Shown here piece by piece: positions 42,195 through 51,000 of a stretch of 64,000 nt of DNA. A model generated the notes under the pieces. That model did no database searches. It was not told the DNA's origin and saw only the letters and a program-made list of their open reading frames with translations. A program made the position numbers and the translations under genes. Source of the stretch: UBA6168 sp965222975 (GTDB lineage Bacteria; Bacteroidota; Bacteroidia; Chitinophagales; Saprospiraceae). Each line of letters starts with the position of its first letter. Position 1 is the stretch's first letter. The stretch is from contig CBDCVJ010000054.1 in NCBI GenBank assembly GCA_965222975.1, positions 124,001 to 188,000 on the forward strand, given 5' to 3'.

Positions 42195-43114
42195 GGATGA
42201 AAAACCCCGTGGCCGGCACGGAGAAACTGTGCGGGCTGTTTGGCAAGACAAGGCAGGCCTGGTACAAGGCCAGGCAGGAGACCGAGCGCCGGGAGATGCA
42301 GTCCATGGCGGTCATCTACCAGGTAAAACAGGTTCGCAAAGACCTCCCCCGCTGCGGCGGGAAAAAGCTGTATTACCTGCTTGGGGGTTTCCTTGAAAAC
42401 CACGGCATCAGGCTTGGCCGGGACAAGTTTTTCGACCTTTTAAGGGATCATAACCTGCTGATAAAGAGGAAGAAAGGAAGGAAAACGACCTTTTCCTTCC
42501 ACCGCTTCCGCAAGTACAAAAACATAGCGAAGGGCATCAAGGTGACCCGCCCGGACCAGCTCTGGGTCAGCGACATCACCTACATCCCCCTGGGCAACGA
42601 CCACTGTTACCTGTGCCTGATCACGGACGCCTTTTCCCGCAAGATCGTCGGTTGGGCGCTGAGCAAGGGCCTCTCCGCAAAAGGCCCGTTGGAAGCACTT
42701 GGAATGGCGCTGCAACAACGGACCGGAAAGAAGCCGCTGATCCACCATTCGGACCGGGGAATCCAGTACTGCTGCGACGACTATATCAAGAAGCTGAGGA
42801 CGAACAAAGTCGACGTCTCGATGACCGAGAACAGCGACCCCTACGAGAACGCACTGGCCGAGCGGATGAACCGGACATTGAAGGAAGAGTTCCTGCAGTA
42901 CCGCCAATATTTCAATTTCGACCAGGCCGTGGAGGCGGTCGCATGGGCGGTCAGGATGTACAACAACAAACGGCCGCACCTGAGCCTGGACTACGAAACC
43001 CCGGCAACGGCCTATGCAGCCGCCACACAGAGTCACGTCCCTTGCCACCCCCCCGCAGGGTGGCGGCATGAAGGGCAAAGAAGGACAGCCCTCATGGCAG
43101 CCCCCCTAACGTAG
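42191..43114 (+). CDS. IS3-family transposase OrfB (second IS, DDE integrase)
   Basis: This 307-residue protein has the rve core with D in WVSDITYIP, D in HHSDRGIQY and E in NALAERMNRTLKEEF, and the C-terminal NNKRPHLSLDYETP. The last 30 residues (HPPAGWRHEGQRRT...) are an extension over a GC-rich stretch with small hairpins and are probably not part of the fold. A stem CCCTA-ACG-TAGGG with six T (43105-43123) after it looks like a terminator. The catalytic residues are intact. Confidence 0.9.
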   Translation: MRMKNPVAGTEKLCGLFGKTRQAWYKARQETERREMQSMAVIYQVKQVRKDLPRCGGKKLYYLLGGFLENHGIRLGRDKFFDLLRDHNLLIKRKKGRKTTFSFHRFRKYKNIAKGIKVTRPDQLWVSDITYIPLGNDHCYLCLITDAFSRKIVGWALSKGLSAKGPLEALGMALQQRTGKKPLIHHSDRGIQYCCDDYIKKLRTNKVDVSMTENSDPYENALAERMNRTLKEEFLQYRQYFNFDQAVEAVAWAVRMYNNKRPHLSLDYETPATAYAAATQSHVPCHPPAGWRHEGQRRTALMAAPLT

Positions 43115-43200
43115 GGTTTTTTAAGGCATGTGCGCTGTCGGGTATAACCACCGAAAAAAAAAACCCGGCCATAGGGCCAGGGAGGTTTGGTATAGCTATA

Positions 43201-43366
43201 CCCGCTTAGCGGCCGCCCTATTCCTACGGGGTTGCTCCCCAGCATTGCCCCGGTCCGCTTCGGGCGGCCGCCAAATATATAGTTTTTTAATCATTGCACA
43301 GTTTATCGCATATCGCCCGCCCGCCCAAGTGACAAAAAATGGGTCAGTTCTTTGACATATCGATAG
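43201..43366 (+). repeat. 166-bp GC-rich direct repeat, copy 1 (inside the IS)
   Basis: It begins CCCGCTTAGCGGCCGCCC and ends TTTGACATATCGATAG. Its first 90 bases form nested hairpins (GGCCGCCC with GGGCGGCC; GGGG-TTGCT-CCCC). It is almost identical to 43411-43576. A 14-bp palindrome GGTATAGCTATACC overlaps its start (43189-43202). Confidence 0.9.
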
Positions 43367-43410
43367 TTTCTTTAAAGTGAAAAAGTGTCAACTTTTTTCA
43401 GGACGATACA

Positions 43411-43576
43411 CCCGCTTAGCGGCCGCCCTATTCCTACGGGGTTGCTCCCCAGCATTGCCCCGGTCCGCTTCGGGCGGCCGCCAAATATATAGTTTTTTAA
43501 TTATCGCACAGTTTATTGCATATCACCCACCTGCACAGGTGGCAAAAAATGGGTCAGTTCTTTGACATATCGTTAG
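43411..43576 (+). repeat. 166-bp GC-rich direct repeat, copy 2 (outside the IS)
   Basis: It starts at the base after the IS right end and has the same length as copy 1, identical over the first 90 bases and with a few changes later. It ends directly before a 15-base copy of the IS left end (43577-43591). Confidence 0.9.
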
Positions 43577-43591
43577 TGAATCGTCCTGAAA
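43577..43591 (+). repeat. 15-bp direct repeat of the IS left end
   Basis: TGAATCGTCCTGAAA is identical to 41743-41757, the outermost bases of the IS. The two copies bracket the 1834-bp unit made of the IS and repeat copy 2. After it the sequence is chromosomal (3' end of trmH). Confidence 0.85.
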
Positions 43592-43599
43592 ACACATTA

Positions 43600-44241
43600 C
43601 TAATTCTTGCTTTTATAAATTCTTTTAGGTTTTATTCTTGCTTCATGGCGTTGAATATAATCTGCCACCAATGCATTCTGCATTTCCTGAGTCATTTTAT
43701 TATTATCATCGTAAATACCTTTTGCTTTGCGCTGTCGGTATGCTTCATAAATAGTTACCGCACAAGCTACAGAGATGTTCAAGCTTTCCGCCATACCAAC
43801 TTGAGGAATGACGAAATTCCCATCGCACATATTCAAGACTTGTTCTGAAATGCCAGACATTTCGTTTCCAAAAAGAAGTGCCAGTGGTTTGGTGAGATCA
43901 AGTTCATAGAGATTTTTGGCATTGCGGCCAAGGTGTGTACCCAATACTAATGGATGATTTTGGCGGACGTGGTCGAAGCAGGCAATTGGATCAATATAAA
44001 AATGCACATCCACCCATTTTGATGTGCCCATTGAAGTGCGTTTCCCGATGATTAGCTCTTGCCGGTCAACCAACTTCTCTTCTGTATTTAAAACAAATAT
44101 TTCTTTAATTCCAACTGAATCGCATGATCGAAGTACTGCACCAACATTGTGAGGATCCCATACATTCTCCAAAATGACAGTGAGGTCAGGCTGTCGGCAA
44201 GACACTACTTTTTTGAATTTTTCTAAACGGCGAGGAGTCAT
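43600..44241 (-). CDS. trmH: tRNA (guanosine-2'-O-)-methyltransferase TrmH (SpoU family)
   Basis: This 213-residue protein of the SPOUT knot fold has all three SpoU motifs: ILENVWDPHNVGAVLRSCD, PLALLFGNEMSGIS and VGMAESLNISVACAVTIYE. It methylates the ribose of G18 in tRNA. A basic C-terminal tail (ARIKPKRIYKSKN) helps to bind tRNA. Its stop lies only 9 bases from the 15-bp repeat of the IS, so the insertion spared the gene narrowly. Confidence 0.9.
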   Translation of the reverse strand: MTPRRLEKFKKVVSCRQPDLTVILENVWDPHNVGAVLRSCDSVGIKEIFVLNTEEKLVDRQELIIGKRTSMGTSKWVDVHFYIDPIACFDHVRQNHPLVLGTHLGRNAKNLYELDLTKPLALLFGNEMSGISEQVLNMCDGNFVIPQVGMAESLNISVACAVTIYEAYRQRKAKGIYDDNNKMTQEMQNALVADYIQRHEARIKPKRIYKSKN

Positions 44242-44244
44242 TTC

Positions 44245-44305
44245 AGTGGGCAGTTTTAAGTAGGCAGCATGTTAGTTTACAAGCGTCAACTCCAGACTGC
44301 CCACT
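44245..44305. repeat. Word-built inverted repeat between trmH and the lipoprotein gene
   Basis: AGTGGGCAGT (44245-44254) and ACTGCCCACT (44296-44305) are exact reverse complements with a 41-base spacer. The left side repeats the word again as AGTAGGCAG. No T run follows. Confidence 0.65.
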
Positions 44306-44314
44306 TAAGACTGT

Positions 44315-45751
44315 TTATCGAACTGGTTGGAACTGGAAATCCCGAAATTGCAGGATGTGGACATATTTATTTTCCAGTTGATCGTAGTAATTTAAGTCTT
44401 CCTTATGTTGCTCAGGGTTCAGGACAACTCGCTCAAATTCAAAGCGGCCATGAAGCACATCATACGGTTGGCGATCAATATTTTTTGGGAATTCTTTACC
44501 ATATTGTTGGAGCATTTTACCAAAATATAACATGGCATCGTAGCCCAAGTACGCTTCCTCATTAGGGATGGAACCATATGTATCAAAAAATTTCTTTTTG
44601 AATTGGCGAACCCTCTCATCAGACGGATCTATATAAGAAGCGCTACTTACATGTACGTTTAGTTTTTGATAAAACTCATAATCAATCTGATCAAAATCCA
44701 TCCATCCCGGCATACCATAAACCACAATGTTTTCTCCCTTGGCCTGTTCGATCATAAGGGAACGTAAAAGGGAATAAATAAATGATTCACTTGACCAAGA
44801 AGGGACTATAAATACAGAGGTTTTCCCTTGTGAAATATATGGCGAAATATCGATTTCAATTTGATTGTCCTTACCAGGAGGCACTGCATATTCCCGAAAG
44901 CGGGATCCTAAACTTGTTCCATTTAAAGTAGCATTGGCATTTTGGAAATAAATAAAGCGGTTTTTTTCCTCTGGTCGGTCTTGAGCTACCAATACAATAT
45001 TTTCGGTGTCGTAAACTTCCCTTGCATGACTGGTGATCGCTTCGCAATGGCTTTGCAGGGAAGGGTTCATTTGGATGTAATTGGGGTTGCCATTTGCTAT
45101 GCCGAGAGAAGCTGTATATGGAACAACCAGCGGTGTTTTGTTTCTTTTCGAAAAAGGTTCTAACAGTCTTACGTTGTCCCTTTTATAGGGGCCGATGATA
45201 AGCGATGCATTTTTTGCACTATTTTGCAAAAGTAATCTCGTCACTTTTGAAGTGGCCCCCTCAGAATCAGAAACGGAAATGTTTAAATTTGCACCATCCT
45301 GTGCCAGATCATCATAGGCCAATTTTGCACCACCATAGAAATGGATTGCCCAGTATGAATTGGCATCTATGTCACCTACTGACGATTGGTTGGCCAAAAA
45401 AGGAATGATGAGAGATACATCATAGCCGGGACCGCCAACAGGATTGTCAATGGAGCTACCACCTCCGTCACCACCCCATGAGCCATCGGTCATAATTGGG
45501 GGGTGATCTTTTTCACTTAGATCGGTCCATTGAATGGTATCTACTTTTTCATTCACTTCTCTCACAGTGCGCCATTCTCCGGTTTCTGGGTCAAATACTT
45601 TTGTACCTTGAAGTTCTCCAATATCATCTTCTGTATAAACTTTTTCTTTCTCTGAGTCCCTTGCGGGCTTGAACCATTCGCAAGATGTAACGAACAGCGA
45701 AAAGGCAAAAAGTATCAATAAAATTGGACGCCCTACCCTATTATTTTTCAT
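44315..45751 (-). CDS. Lipoprotein with type 1 periplasmic-binding fold
   Basis: This 478-residue protein has a lipobox (LFVTSCEWFK, Cys about 24), a variable linker to residue 110, then a periplasmic-binding type 1 fold (YDVSLIIPFLAN..., AYDDLAQDGANLNISVSD, ASLIIGPYKRDNVRLLEPFS, TPLVVPYTAS, EAYLGYDAMLYFGKML) as in amino-acid ABC substrate-binding proteins. No ABC permease genes stand nearby. Proteins of this type beside guaA are frequent in Bacteroidota and may act in the envelope rather than in uptake. It is transcribed with the same direction as guaA and trmH. Confidence 0.75.
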   Translation of the reverse strand: MKNNRVGRPILLILFAFSLFVTSCEWFKPARDSEKEKVYTEDDIGELQGTKVFDPETGEWRTVREVNEKVDTIQWTDLSEKDHPPIMTDGSWGGDGGGSSIDNPVGGPGYDVSLIIPFLANQSSVGDIDANSYWAIHFYGGAKLAYDDLAQDGANLNISVSDSEGATSKVTRLLLQNSAKNASLIIGPYKRDNVRLLEPFSKRNKTPLVVPYTASLGIANGNPNYIQMNPSLQSHCEAITSHAREVYDTENIVLVAQDRPEEKNRFIYFQNANATLNGTSLGSRFREYAVPPGKDNQIEIDISPYISQGKTSVFIVPSWSSESFIYSLLRSLMIEQAKGENIVVYGMPGWMDFDQIDYEFYQKLNVHVSSASYIDPSDERVRQFKKKFFDTYGSIPNEEAYLGYDAMLYFGKMLQQYGKEFPKNIDRQPYDVLHGRFEFERVVLNPEQHKEDLNYYDQLENKYVHILQFRDFQFQPVR

Positions 45752-45767
45752 GGCAAAAAATTATTGA

Positions 45768-45826
45768 TTGTTGGTTGTTGATAGTTATTTGTTTATTCGC
45801 AATAAATAATAATTAACAACCAACAA
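45768..45826. terminator. Imperfect hairpin after guaA (inverted repeat)
   Basis: TTGTTGGTTGTT (45768-45779) pairs exactly with AACAACCAACAA (45815-45826); inside, TTTATT-CGC-AATAAA (45792-45806) forms a second stem. It starts right after the guaA stop (read on the minus strand) and is built from TTGTTGG-type words. A terminator or boundary role is inferred. Confidence 0.55.
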
Positions 45827-45829
45827 TTA

Positions 45830-47371
45830 TTACTCCCATTCAATGGTTGCAGGTGGTTTGGTACTGATGTCGTACACGACACGATTTATACCTTTGACAT
45901 TATTTACTATTTCGTTGGAGACATAGGCTAAAAATTCATGAGGCAATCTGCTCCATTCCGCCGTCATCCCATCAGTTGAATTGACTGCTCTTAGCACGAC
46001 TGGTTGCTCATAAGTACGTTCATCGCCCATGACCCCCACTGATTGGATCGGCAACAAGACCGTAGCAGCCTGCCAAACTTTGTCATACAAACCAAATTTT
46101 TTCAGGCCATTGATAAATATGGCATCTGCCTCCTGCAAAAGCTGAACCTTCTTCGGCGTTATATCCCCTAAAATCCGTACGGCCAATCCCGGTCCCGGAA
46201 ATGGATGGCGGCCATTGATATTGTCAGGAATCCCAAGCTCCTTCCCTACCCTGCGCACTTCATCCTTGAAAAGCATCCGCAGCGGCTCGACAATTTTCAT
46301 TTTCAAAAGATCGGGCAACCCCCCAACATTGTGGTGCGACTTGATGGTAACTGACGGTCCATGAACTGAAATGGATTCGATCACATCGGGATAAATTGTT
46401 CCCTGCCCTAAATAGGTAATACCATCCAGTTTTTTGGCTTCTGCCTGGAACACTTCAATGAACACCCTGCCAATGATTTTCCTTTTTGTTTCTGGATCCT
46501 GTTCTCCAGCCAACTCTTTATAAAACTGTTCTTTGGCATCGATGCCCTCGACATTGAGGCCCATTGTTTTGTATGAATCCAATACTTCCTGAAACTCGTT
46601 TTTGCGGAGCAAACCATTGTCTACAAAAAAACAAATCAATTGGTCACCAATTGCTTGGTGCAACAGCTCAGCTGCTACAGTTGAATCTACACCGCCAGAA
46701 AGCCCCATCAATACACGTTCATTGCCTATTTGGGCTTTTAAATCAACAACCGTTTCCTCTATAAAATGCGCTGGGGTCCAATTGCCTGTACATCCAGCAA
46801 TATTTTGAATGAAGTTTTTCAAAATGGTCATCCCGTCCAAACTATGATAAACTTCTGGATGAAATTGGATGCAATACACTGGTTGTCCAAAAGTACCATT
46901 TTTTGCCCGGTATGCAGCCACTTCAACGCTTTCTGTGCTGGCAAGAAGTTCAAATTGATCGGGCAATTTTACAATCGTATCAGCATGCGACATCCATACT
47001 TGAGAATCTTGGGGCACATCATTTAAGAACGAGCCATTTTGATATATTTTGCTCAAATTCGCCTTGCCATATTCTCTCTTTTCTGATCGTTGGACTTGGC
47101 CTCCGTAGTAATCCGCAATCATTTGGGCACCATAACAAATACCCAACACAGGTCTTTCGCCAATCACCTTATCCAAATCCATTTTCAAAGCATTCTCTTC
47201 TTTTACTGAAAATGGGCTACCAGAAAGTATCACTCCTTTTATCGTTTCATCCAGTTCAGGCATTTTGTTATATGGGGCGATTTCGCAGAAGGTATTAAGC
47301 TCCCTAACCCGACGGGCAATCAGCTGCGTATATTGTGAGCCAAAATCGAGGATCAATATTTTCTCAGTCAT
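45830..47371 (-). CDS. guaA: GMP synthase (glutamine-hydrolysing)
   Basis: This 513-residue enzyme converts XMP to GMP using glutamine and ATP. The amidotransferase part has GICYGAQM with the catalytic Cys and the HPEVYHS His-Glu pair; the ATP-pyrophosphatase part has the P-loop GLSGGVDSTVAAELL; the C-terminal dimerisation domain ends YDISTKPPATIEWE. Start ATG 47371 (MTEKILILDFGSQYTQL) fits the family; an in-frame codon at 47419 lies upstream of the promoter -7 element and is rejected. The ATG follows the -7 element by 5 bases, so the mRNA is almost leaderless. Confidence 0.96.
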   Translation of the reverse strand: MTEKILILDFGSQYTQLIARRVRELNTFCEIAPYNKMPELDETIKGVILSGSPFSVKEENALKMDLDKVIGERPVLGICYGAQMIADYYGGQVQRSEKREYGKANLSKIYQNGSFLNDVPQDSQVWMSHADTIVKLPDQFELLASTESVEVAAYRAKNGTFGQPVYCIQFHPEVYHSLDGMTILKNFIQNIAGCTGNWTPAHFIEETVVDLKAQIGNERVLMGLSGGVDSTVAAELLHQAIGDQLICFFVDNGLLRKNEFQEVLDSYKTMGLNVEGIDAKEQFYKELAGEQDPETKRKIIGRVFIEVFQAEAKKLDGITYLGQGTIYPDVIESISVHGPSVTIKSHHNVGGLPDLLKMKIVEPLRMLFKDEVRRVGKELGIPDNINGRHPFPGPGLAVRILGDITPKKVQLLQEADAIFINGLKKFGLYDKVWQAATVLLPIQSVGVMGDERTYEQPVVLRAVNSTDGMTAEWSRLPHEFLAYVSNEIVNNVKGINRVVYDISTKPPATIEWE

Positions 47372-47376
47372 GCGGG

Positions 47377-47405
47377 CAAATATAGTGCTATTGGCAATAA
47401 TCAAA
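47377..47405 (-). promoter_or_regulatory. Consensus promoter of guaA
   Basis: On the minus strand: TTTG (47402-47405), 17 bases, TATATTTG (47377-47384), a full match to the Bacteroidota -33/-7 pattern. The guaA ATG follows 5 bases later. Confidence 0.8.
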
Positions 47406-47524
47406 GTAAAACTTGTCAATCCAAGTTGGAAAACCGTAGCTGCGATCAGGTTGAGGTGTGTTAATAAGAAGTTGATATCGGCTCTCCTAAACCTTTTATC
47501 GCCCTCCTCACCTCACCTCATATA

Positions 47525-47553
47525 TTGAAATTGGTTTTACTACATTACATTTG
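47525..47553 (+). promoter_or_regulatory. Promoter of the AAA+ gene
   Basis: TTG (47525-47527), 18 bases, TACATTTG (47546-47553). The ATG is 20 bases downstream. Confidence 0.7.
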
Positions 47554-47573
47554 CCATCGGTCATTTCTTCTCT

Positions 47574-50500
47574 ATGCCAAATACCACTTTAAATATCCCC
47601 ATTCTGGTGCGCCCTGTTGACAACGAGGGAAAAAGCGAGTATTTCATTCGCCCGCTCTTTATGGAGCATCCAGTAACCAATCACCGGAGGTATGCAAAGG
47701 CAATATCGGTTTTCAAAGAAGAAGTGAAGCGGAGATTTTCGGGTTACATGTTCAACCGGAATAGCATGGATAATTTGATGTGGTTCAAGTTTTCCCCTGA
47801 AGTAAAACTGGAAGACTTTCACTTTGAGTTCAGCATTGGCACCAATTTTATCAGTGGACGTTTCCACATAGCCGTTTTTAAACACCACGGTCATCGTTTT
47901 GGCCTATTGCCGAATTTCGGCAATTTTATGTTCATCGTGGGAAAGGATAAATCTGGAAATCATGATGTAAAGGGTACAGCTTTAAAAGCTATTCAAAAAC
48001 TGACCAAAGATTACAAGAAAAACCTTGGTGACCAGTTTGATCCAAATAATGTTTATTCAAACAAAAAAGAATTTATTACTTATGTCAAGCAAGAAATAGC
48101 TGTAAAAGAGCCACGCTTTGCTTTTGAAGATGAAGGCATGGCCAACTTCTTTGCTATGTTTCGTCAGGAGGTGCATTTTGACGGCGGTGAAGAGATTGAG
48201 AAAGTCAGCCATGAACTCACCAACGATTATCCCGACTCACTGAACAGGGCTTATTATCAAGAAAAACTCGTCCGGCAACTTGACGACCTAATTTTTAAAA
48301 AAGAAAATATCCCTTTGGTACTCGTGGCAAAAGAAGGAACAGGACGGCACACCCTGATTGAAGAAGTTGTTTGGCGTTACATGGATGAGAAATCCACATC
48401 AAGCGACTACTGGAAAAGGCACTACGTATGGCATATGAACCCAAACAGGGTCATTGCCGGCATGAGCATAGTAGGCCATTGGGAAAAGCGATTTGAAGCT
48501 ATCCTAAATTATGTCGTCAAGCCACAGGCAAGGGAAGATTTCCCTGATAAAATAATCATTGACAACCCGGTCGCCCTAATGCGAATCGGGAAATCGGCTT
48601 CTGGCTCACTTACCTTGAGCAATGTGCTGAAACCCTATTTGGAAAAACGCACGCTTCAGCTTGTCCTGATCGCCACGCCAGAAGAGTGGAAAATCATGCA
48701 GGAATCAGACCGGGGCTTCAGTGACCTTTTCCAAGTAATTCGAATGGCCGAGCCCGACCTCCCCACATCCATCAAGATCATTTTGGAAAACAGGCGCCGC
48801 CTTGAAGTGGAGCACGAATGCAACATTACGATTCCTGCTATCAGCCAACTATTTACCATACAGCGCAATTTCTTGAAAAACAAGGCATTGCCAGGTAGTG
48901 TCATGCGATTGCTCACCCAATTGGCGAGCAAATATTCCCGAAAGAAAATAGATGCTTATGAAGTAAGAGAGGAATTCAAAGCTTTCAGCGGTTTGGAAGA
49001 AAGGATTTTTGATGAACAGATCAAATTGGAAAAAGACGAAATCCGGGAAATGTTGGCGCAAGAACTCGTGGGGCAGCCCCAGGCTGTCGAAGTATTAGCC
49101 GATGCTGTTCATTTAATTAAAGCCAAATTGACTGATCGAAGTAAACCCCTGGCTTCTTTCCTTTTTATTGGGCCGACCGGTGTTGGGAAAACACATGCAG
49201 CCAAATTGTTGAGCAAGTGCCTTTTGGGCAACGATCGCCAACTTATTCGTTTCGATATGAATGAGTACATTGATGCAGGAGCTGTTCACCGCCTTATCGG
49301 AGACCCCAATAACCCGGAGGGACAATTGACAGGAAAAGTTCGTTACCAACCATTTGGTGTAGTCCTTTTGGATGAAATAGAAAAGGCACATGCCAAAATC
49401 CATGACTTATTATTGCAAATGCTGGACGATGCCCGCTTGACGGACAGCCTTGGAAGAACGGTTGATTTTTCTAATACAGTCATCATCATGACCTCGAACC
49501 TTGGGGCAAGGGAAGCAGCCAGCCAATTGGGATTTCAAGCAGGAACCAGAGATGACAGTGCCGTTTACCGAAAAGCAGTGGAAAATTTTTTTCGGCCAGA
49601 ACTGGTCAATAGGATCGAGCAGATCACCATTTTCAATCCCCTCAATTTTGAACAGATACAAAAGATTGCCCAGTTGCAGATTAAAGAATTGTTGAAACGG
49701 GATGGCTTCGTTCGCAGAACTACCATCGTAAACGTATCAGAAGAAGCTTTGAGCTGGGTTGCTAAAAGAGGATTTGACGAGCGCATGGGGGGAAGGGCTC
49801 TAAAACGCCAGATCGAAAAAGACTTGACCCTTCTTTCTGCCAAACAGTTGATCAAAACCACATCAGAAACTCCTGTTATCCTGGACATTGTATTTGAAAA
49901 TGACCAATTGACACCTCATATCAGTCCGTTAGAATTTTGCGAACCAATTGAAGGTGAGTGGTTGCCAGAGTTGCCCGATGAAGAAAACATTGGCTACTAT
50001 TTTTATCAAATCTTGAAACGGGTAAAAAAGGTGGAACAACGAACGAGCCGCATTGAAACAGAAACGGAAACTGGAATTGTTGACCCTTCCAATTGGCAAC
50101 ACTTCGGCTTCAAGGAGAGAATCTCCCAGTTGAAAGAAGATATCAACCTCAAGCAATTGGAGTCCCGCCAACGCAAGCGTACTTTGTCGCCCGTAATCCC
50201 TTTTAGGCTCAAAAGGGTATTTCAAGATTGGGAAACCAGCAAAGGGAGGAAAGAGGTTATGCGGGATAAATTTTTCCAAACAGAGGCTTTGCTCGAATTA
50301 CGGGAGGAGTACCGACATGGCAGCCCCTTATTTAGCAGTGCCCAAACGGATTACCTGACCAGTTACATTGATGTCGTTTTCCTCGAATCCATGGTTCCGG
50401 GATTTTTGCATGGAAATACCGAGAAAACAGTTCTCCATTTTGAATCAGGTGTAACTCATTCTGGCAAGAAGGAAATTGATTGGCTCATTGGTAAGTACAT

Positions 50501-50822
50501 TTCCGTTTTTGAAAAACTTGATTTGACCGTACATTCTAATAAGGATGCTGACCGCATAGAAGTGGAAGGCTACAATCTTCGCAAACTGCTTATTGGAGAG
50601 ACTGGCATCCATTTGTTTTATGTTTCTCATAGCATTCCTGTGCCTATCAAAGTAAGCATGACATATAATGGAAAACCTATTGAAAATCAACAAGTTAAGG
50701 TGATTCGGGTCTATGATGGCAGTGACACTATGACTGACTTGCGGACTGGTTATTCCAATGCGATGAACTTGACGGAGGATGAATTGAAATTACTTTTGTA
50801 CGGTGGTTTGAAAGCTTCTTAA
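47574..50822 (+). CDS. Clp-like AAA+ ATPase with degenerate first domain and release-factor-like C-terminus
   Basis: This 1082-residue protein has an N-terminal region of about 235 residues without known domain, a first AAA+ domain in which the P-loop is changed (G255-TGRHT260, no Lys) and Walker B reads IIIDNP (N331), a second AAA+ domain that is complete (GPTGVGKT 533-540, VVLLDE with D600-E601, MTSNLG, RPELVNR) and a ClpB-type small domain. From about 930 the sequence VLHFESGVTHSGKKEIDWLI...VEGYNLRKLLIGETGIH (953-1010) resembles the PCRF domain of class I release factors, without the GGQ domain. It is cytosolic and may remodel ribosome-linked substrates; this is inference. No M-domain as in ClpB is evident. 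Confidence 0.85.
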   Translation: MPNTTLNIPILVRPVDNEGKSEYFIRPLFMEHPVTNHRRYAKAISVFKEEVKRRFSGYMFNRNSMDNLMWFKFSPEVKLEDFHFEFSIGTNFISGRFHIAVFKHHGHRFGLLPNFGNFMFIVGKDKSGNHDVKGTALKAIQKLTKDYKKNLGDQFDPNNVYSNKKEFITYVKQEIAVKEPRFAFEDEGMANFFAMFRQEVHFDGGEEIEKVSHELTNDYPDSLNRAYYQEKLVRQLDDLIFKKENIPLVLVAKEGTGRHTLIEEVVWRYMDEKSTSSDYWKRHYVWHMNPNRVIAGMSIVGHWEKRFEAILNYVVKPQAREDFPDKIIIDNPVALMRIGKSASGSLTLSNVLKPYLEKRTLQLVLIATPEEWKIMQESDRGFSDLFQVIRMAEPDLPTSIKIILENRRRLEVEHECNITIPAISQLFTIQRNFLKNKALPGSVMRLLTQLASKYSRKKIDAYEVREEFKAFSGLEERIFDEQIKLEKDEIREMLAQELVGQPQAVEVLADAVHLIKAKLTDRSKPLASFLFIGPTGVGKTHAAKLLSKCLLGNDRQLIRFDMNEYIDAGAVHRLIGDPNNPEGQLTGKVRYQPFGVVLLDEIEKAHAKIHDLLLQMLDDARLTDSLGRTVDFSNTVIIMTSNLGAREAASQLGFQAGTRDDSAVYRKAVENFFRPELVNRIEQITIFNPLNFEQIQKIAQLQIKELLKRDGFVRRTTIVNVSEEALSWVAKRGFDERMGGRALKRQIEKDLTLLSAKQLIKTTSETPVILDIVFENDQLTPHISPLEFCEPIEGEWLPELPDEENIGYYFYQILKRVKKVEQRTSRIETETETGIVDPSNWQHFGFKERISQLKEDINLKQLESRQRKRTLSPVIPFRLKRVFQDWETSKGRKEVMRDKFFQTEALLELREEYRHGSPLFSSAQTDYLTSYIDVVFLESMVPGFLHGNTEKTVLHFESGVTHSGKKEIDWLIGKYISVFEKLDLTVHSNKDADRIEVEGYNLRKLLIGETGIHLFYVSHSIPVPIKVSMTYNGKPIENQQVKVIRVYDGSDTMTDLRTGYSNAMNLTEDELKLLLYGGLKAS

Positions 50823-50843
50823 ATGCCTTTCTTCAGCATGTCT

Positions 50844-50919
50844 TGTGACGCCGAACTCCAGTTCGGCGGTGTTGGCAGCTAAACACATTACAATCGCCGA
50901 ACTGGAGTTCGGCGTCACA
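50844..50919. repeat. REP-like pair of palindromes forming a 25-bp inverted repeat
   Basis: 50844-50868 and 50895-50919 are exact reverse complements. Each arm is itself a palindrome (CGCCGAACT-CC-AGTTCGGCG), with a 26-base spacer. It stands between the AAA+ gene and the ferredoxin operon and is much richer in GC than its surroundings. The architecture is that of REP/BIME elements. Confidence 0.85.
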
Positions 50920-51000
50920 TTTTATCCCTATCTGTTCAACATTATAAAATAACCTTTTAAAAAAACTACCCCTCACTACATGTGTTGTTTAGACAAATTC

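Larger units (their letters stand above)
41743..43410 (+). mobile_element. IS3-family insertion sequence, GC-rich, with unusual right end
   Basis: The 1668-bp element starts TGAATCGTCCTGAAATAGG (41743) and ends with the matching repeat to 43410 (23 of 26 positions identical). It carries orfA and orfB with a classical A_AAA_AAG slip site. Between orfB and the right end lies a 166-bp GC-rich block (43201-43366) that is repeated directly outside the element. No 3-5 bp target duplication is seen at 41743/43410. Base composition is far richer in GC than the flanks. Confidence 0.85.

Noticed and set aside
43128..43565. Two small frames with almost the same protein sequence over the 166-bp repeats
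   Set aside because: They only reflect the DNA repeat; no start signals or protein-like features.
43201..43576. CRISPR array or integron attC cassette array
   Set aside because: Only two long copies, no regular short repeats with spacers, no cas genes and no integron integrase seen; attC core sites not recognised.
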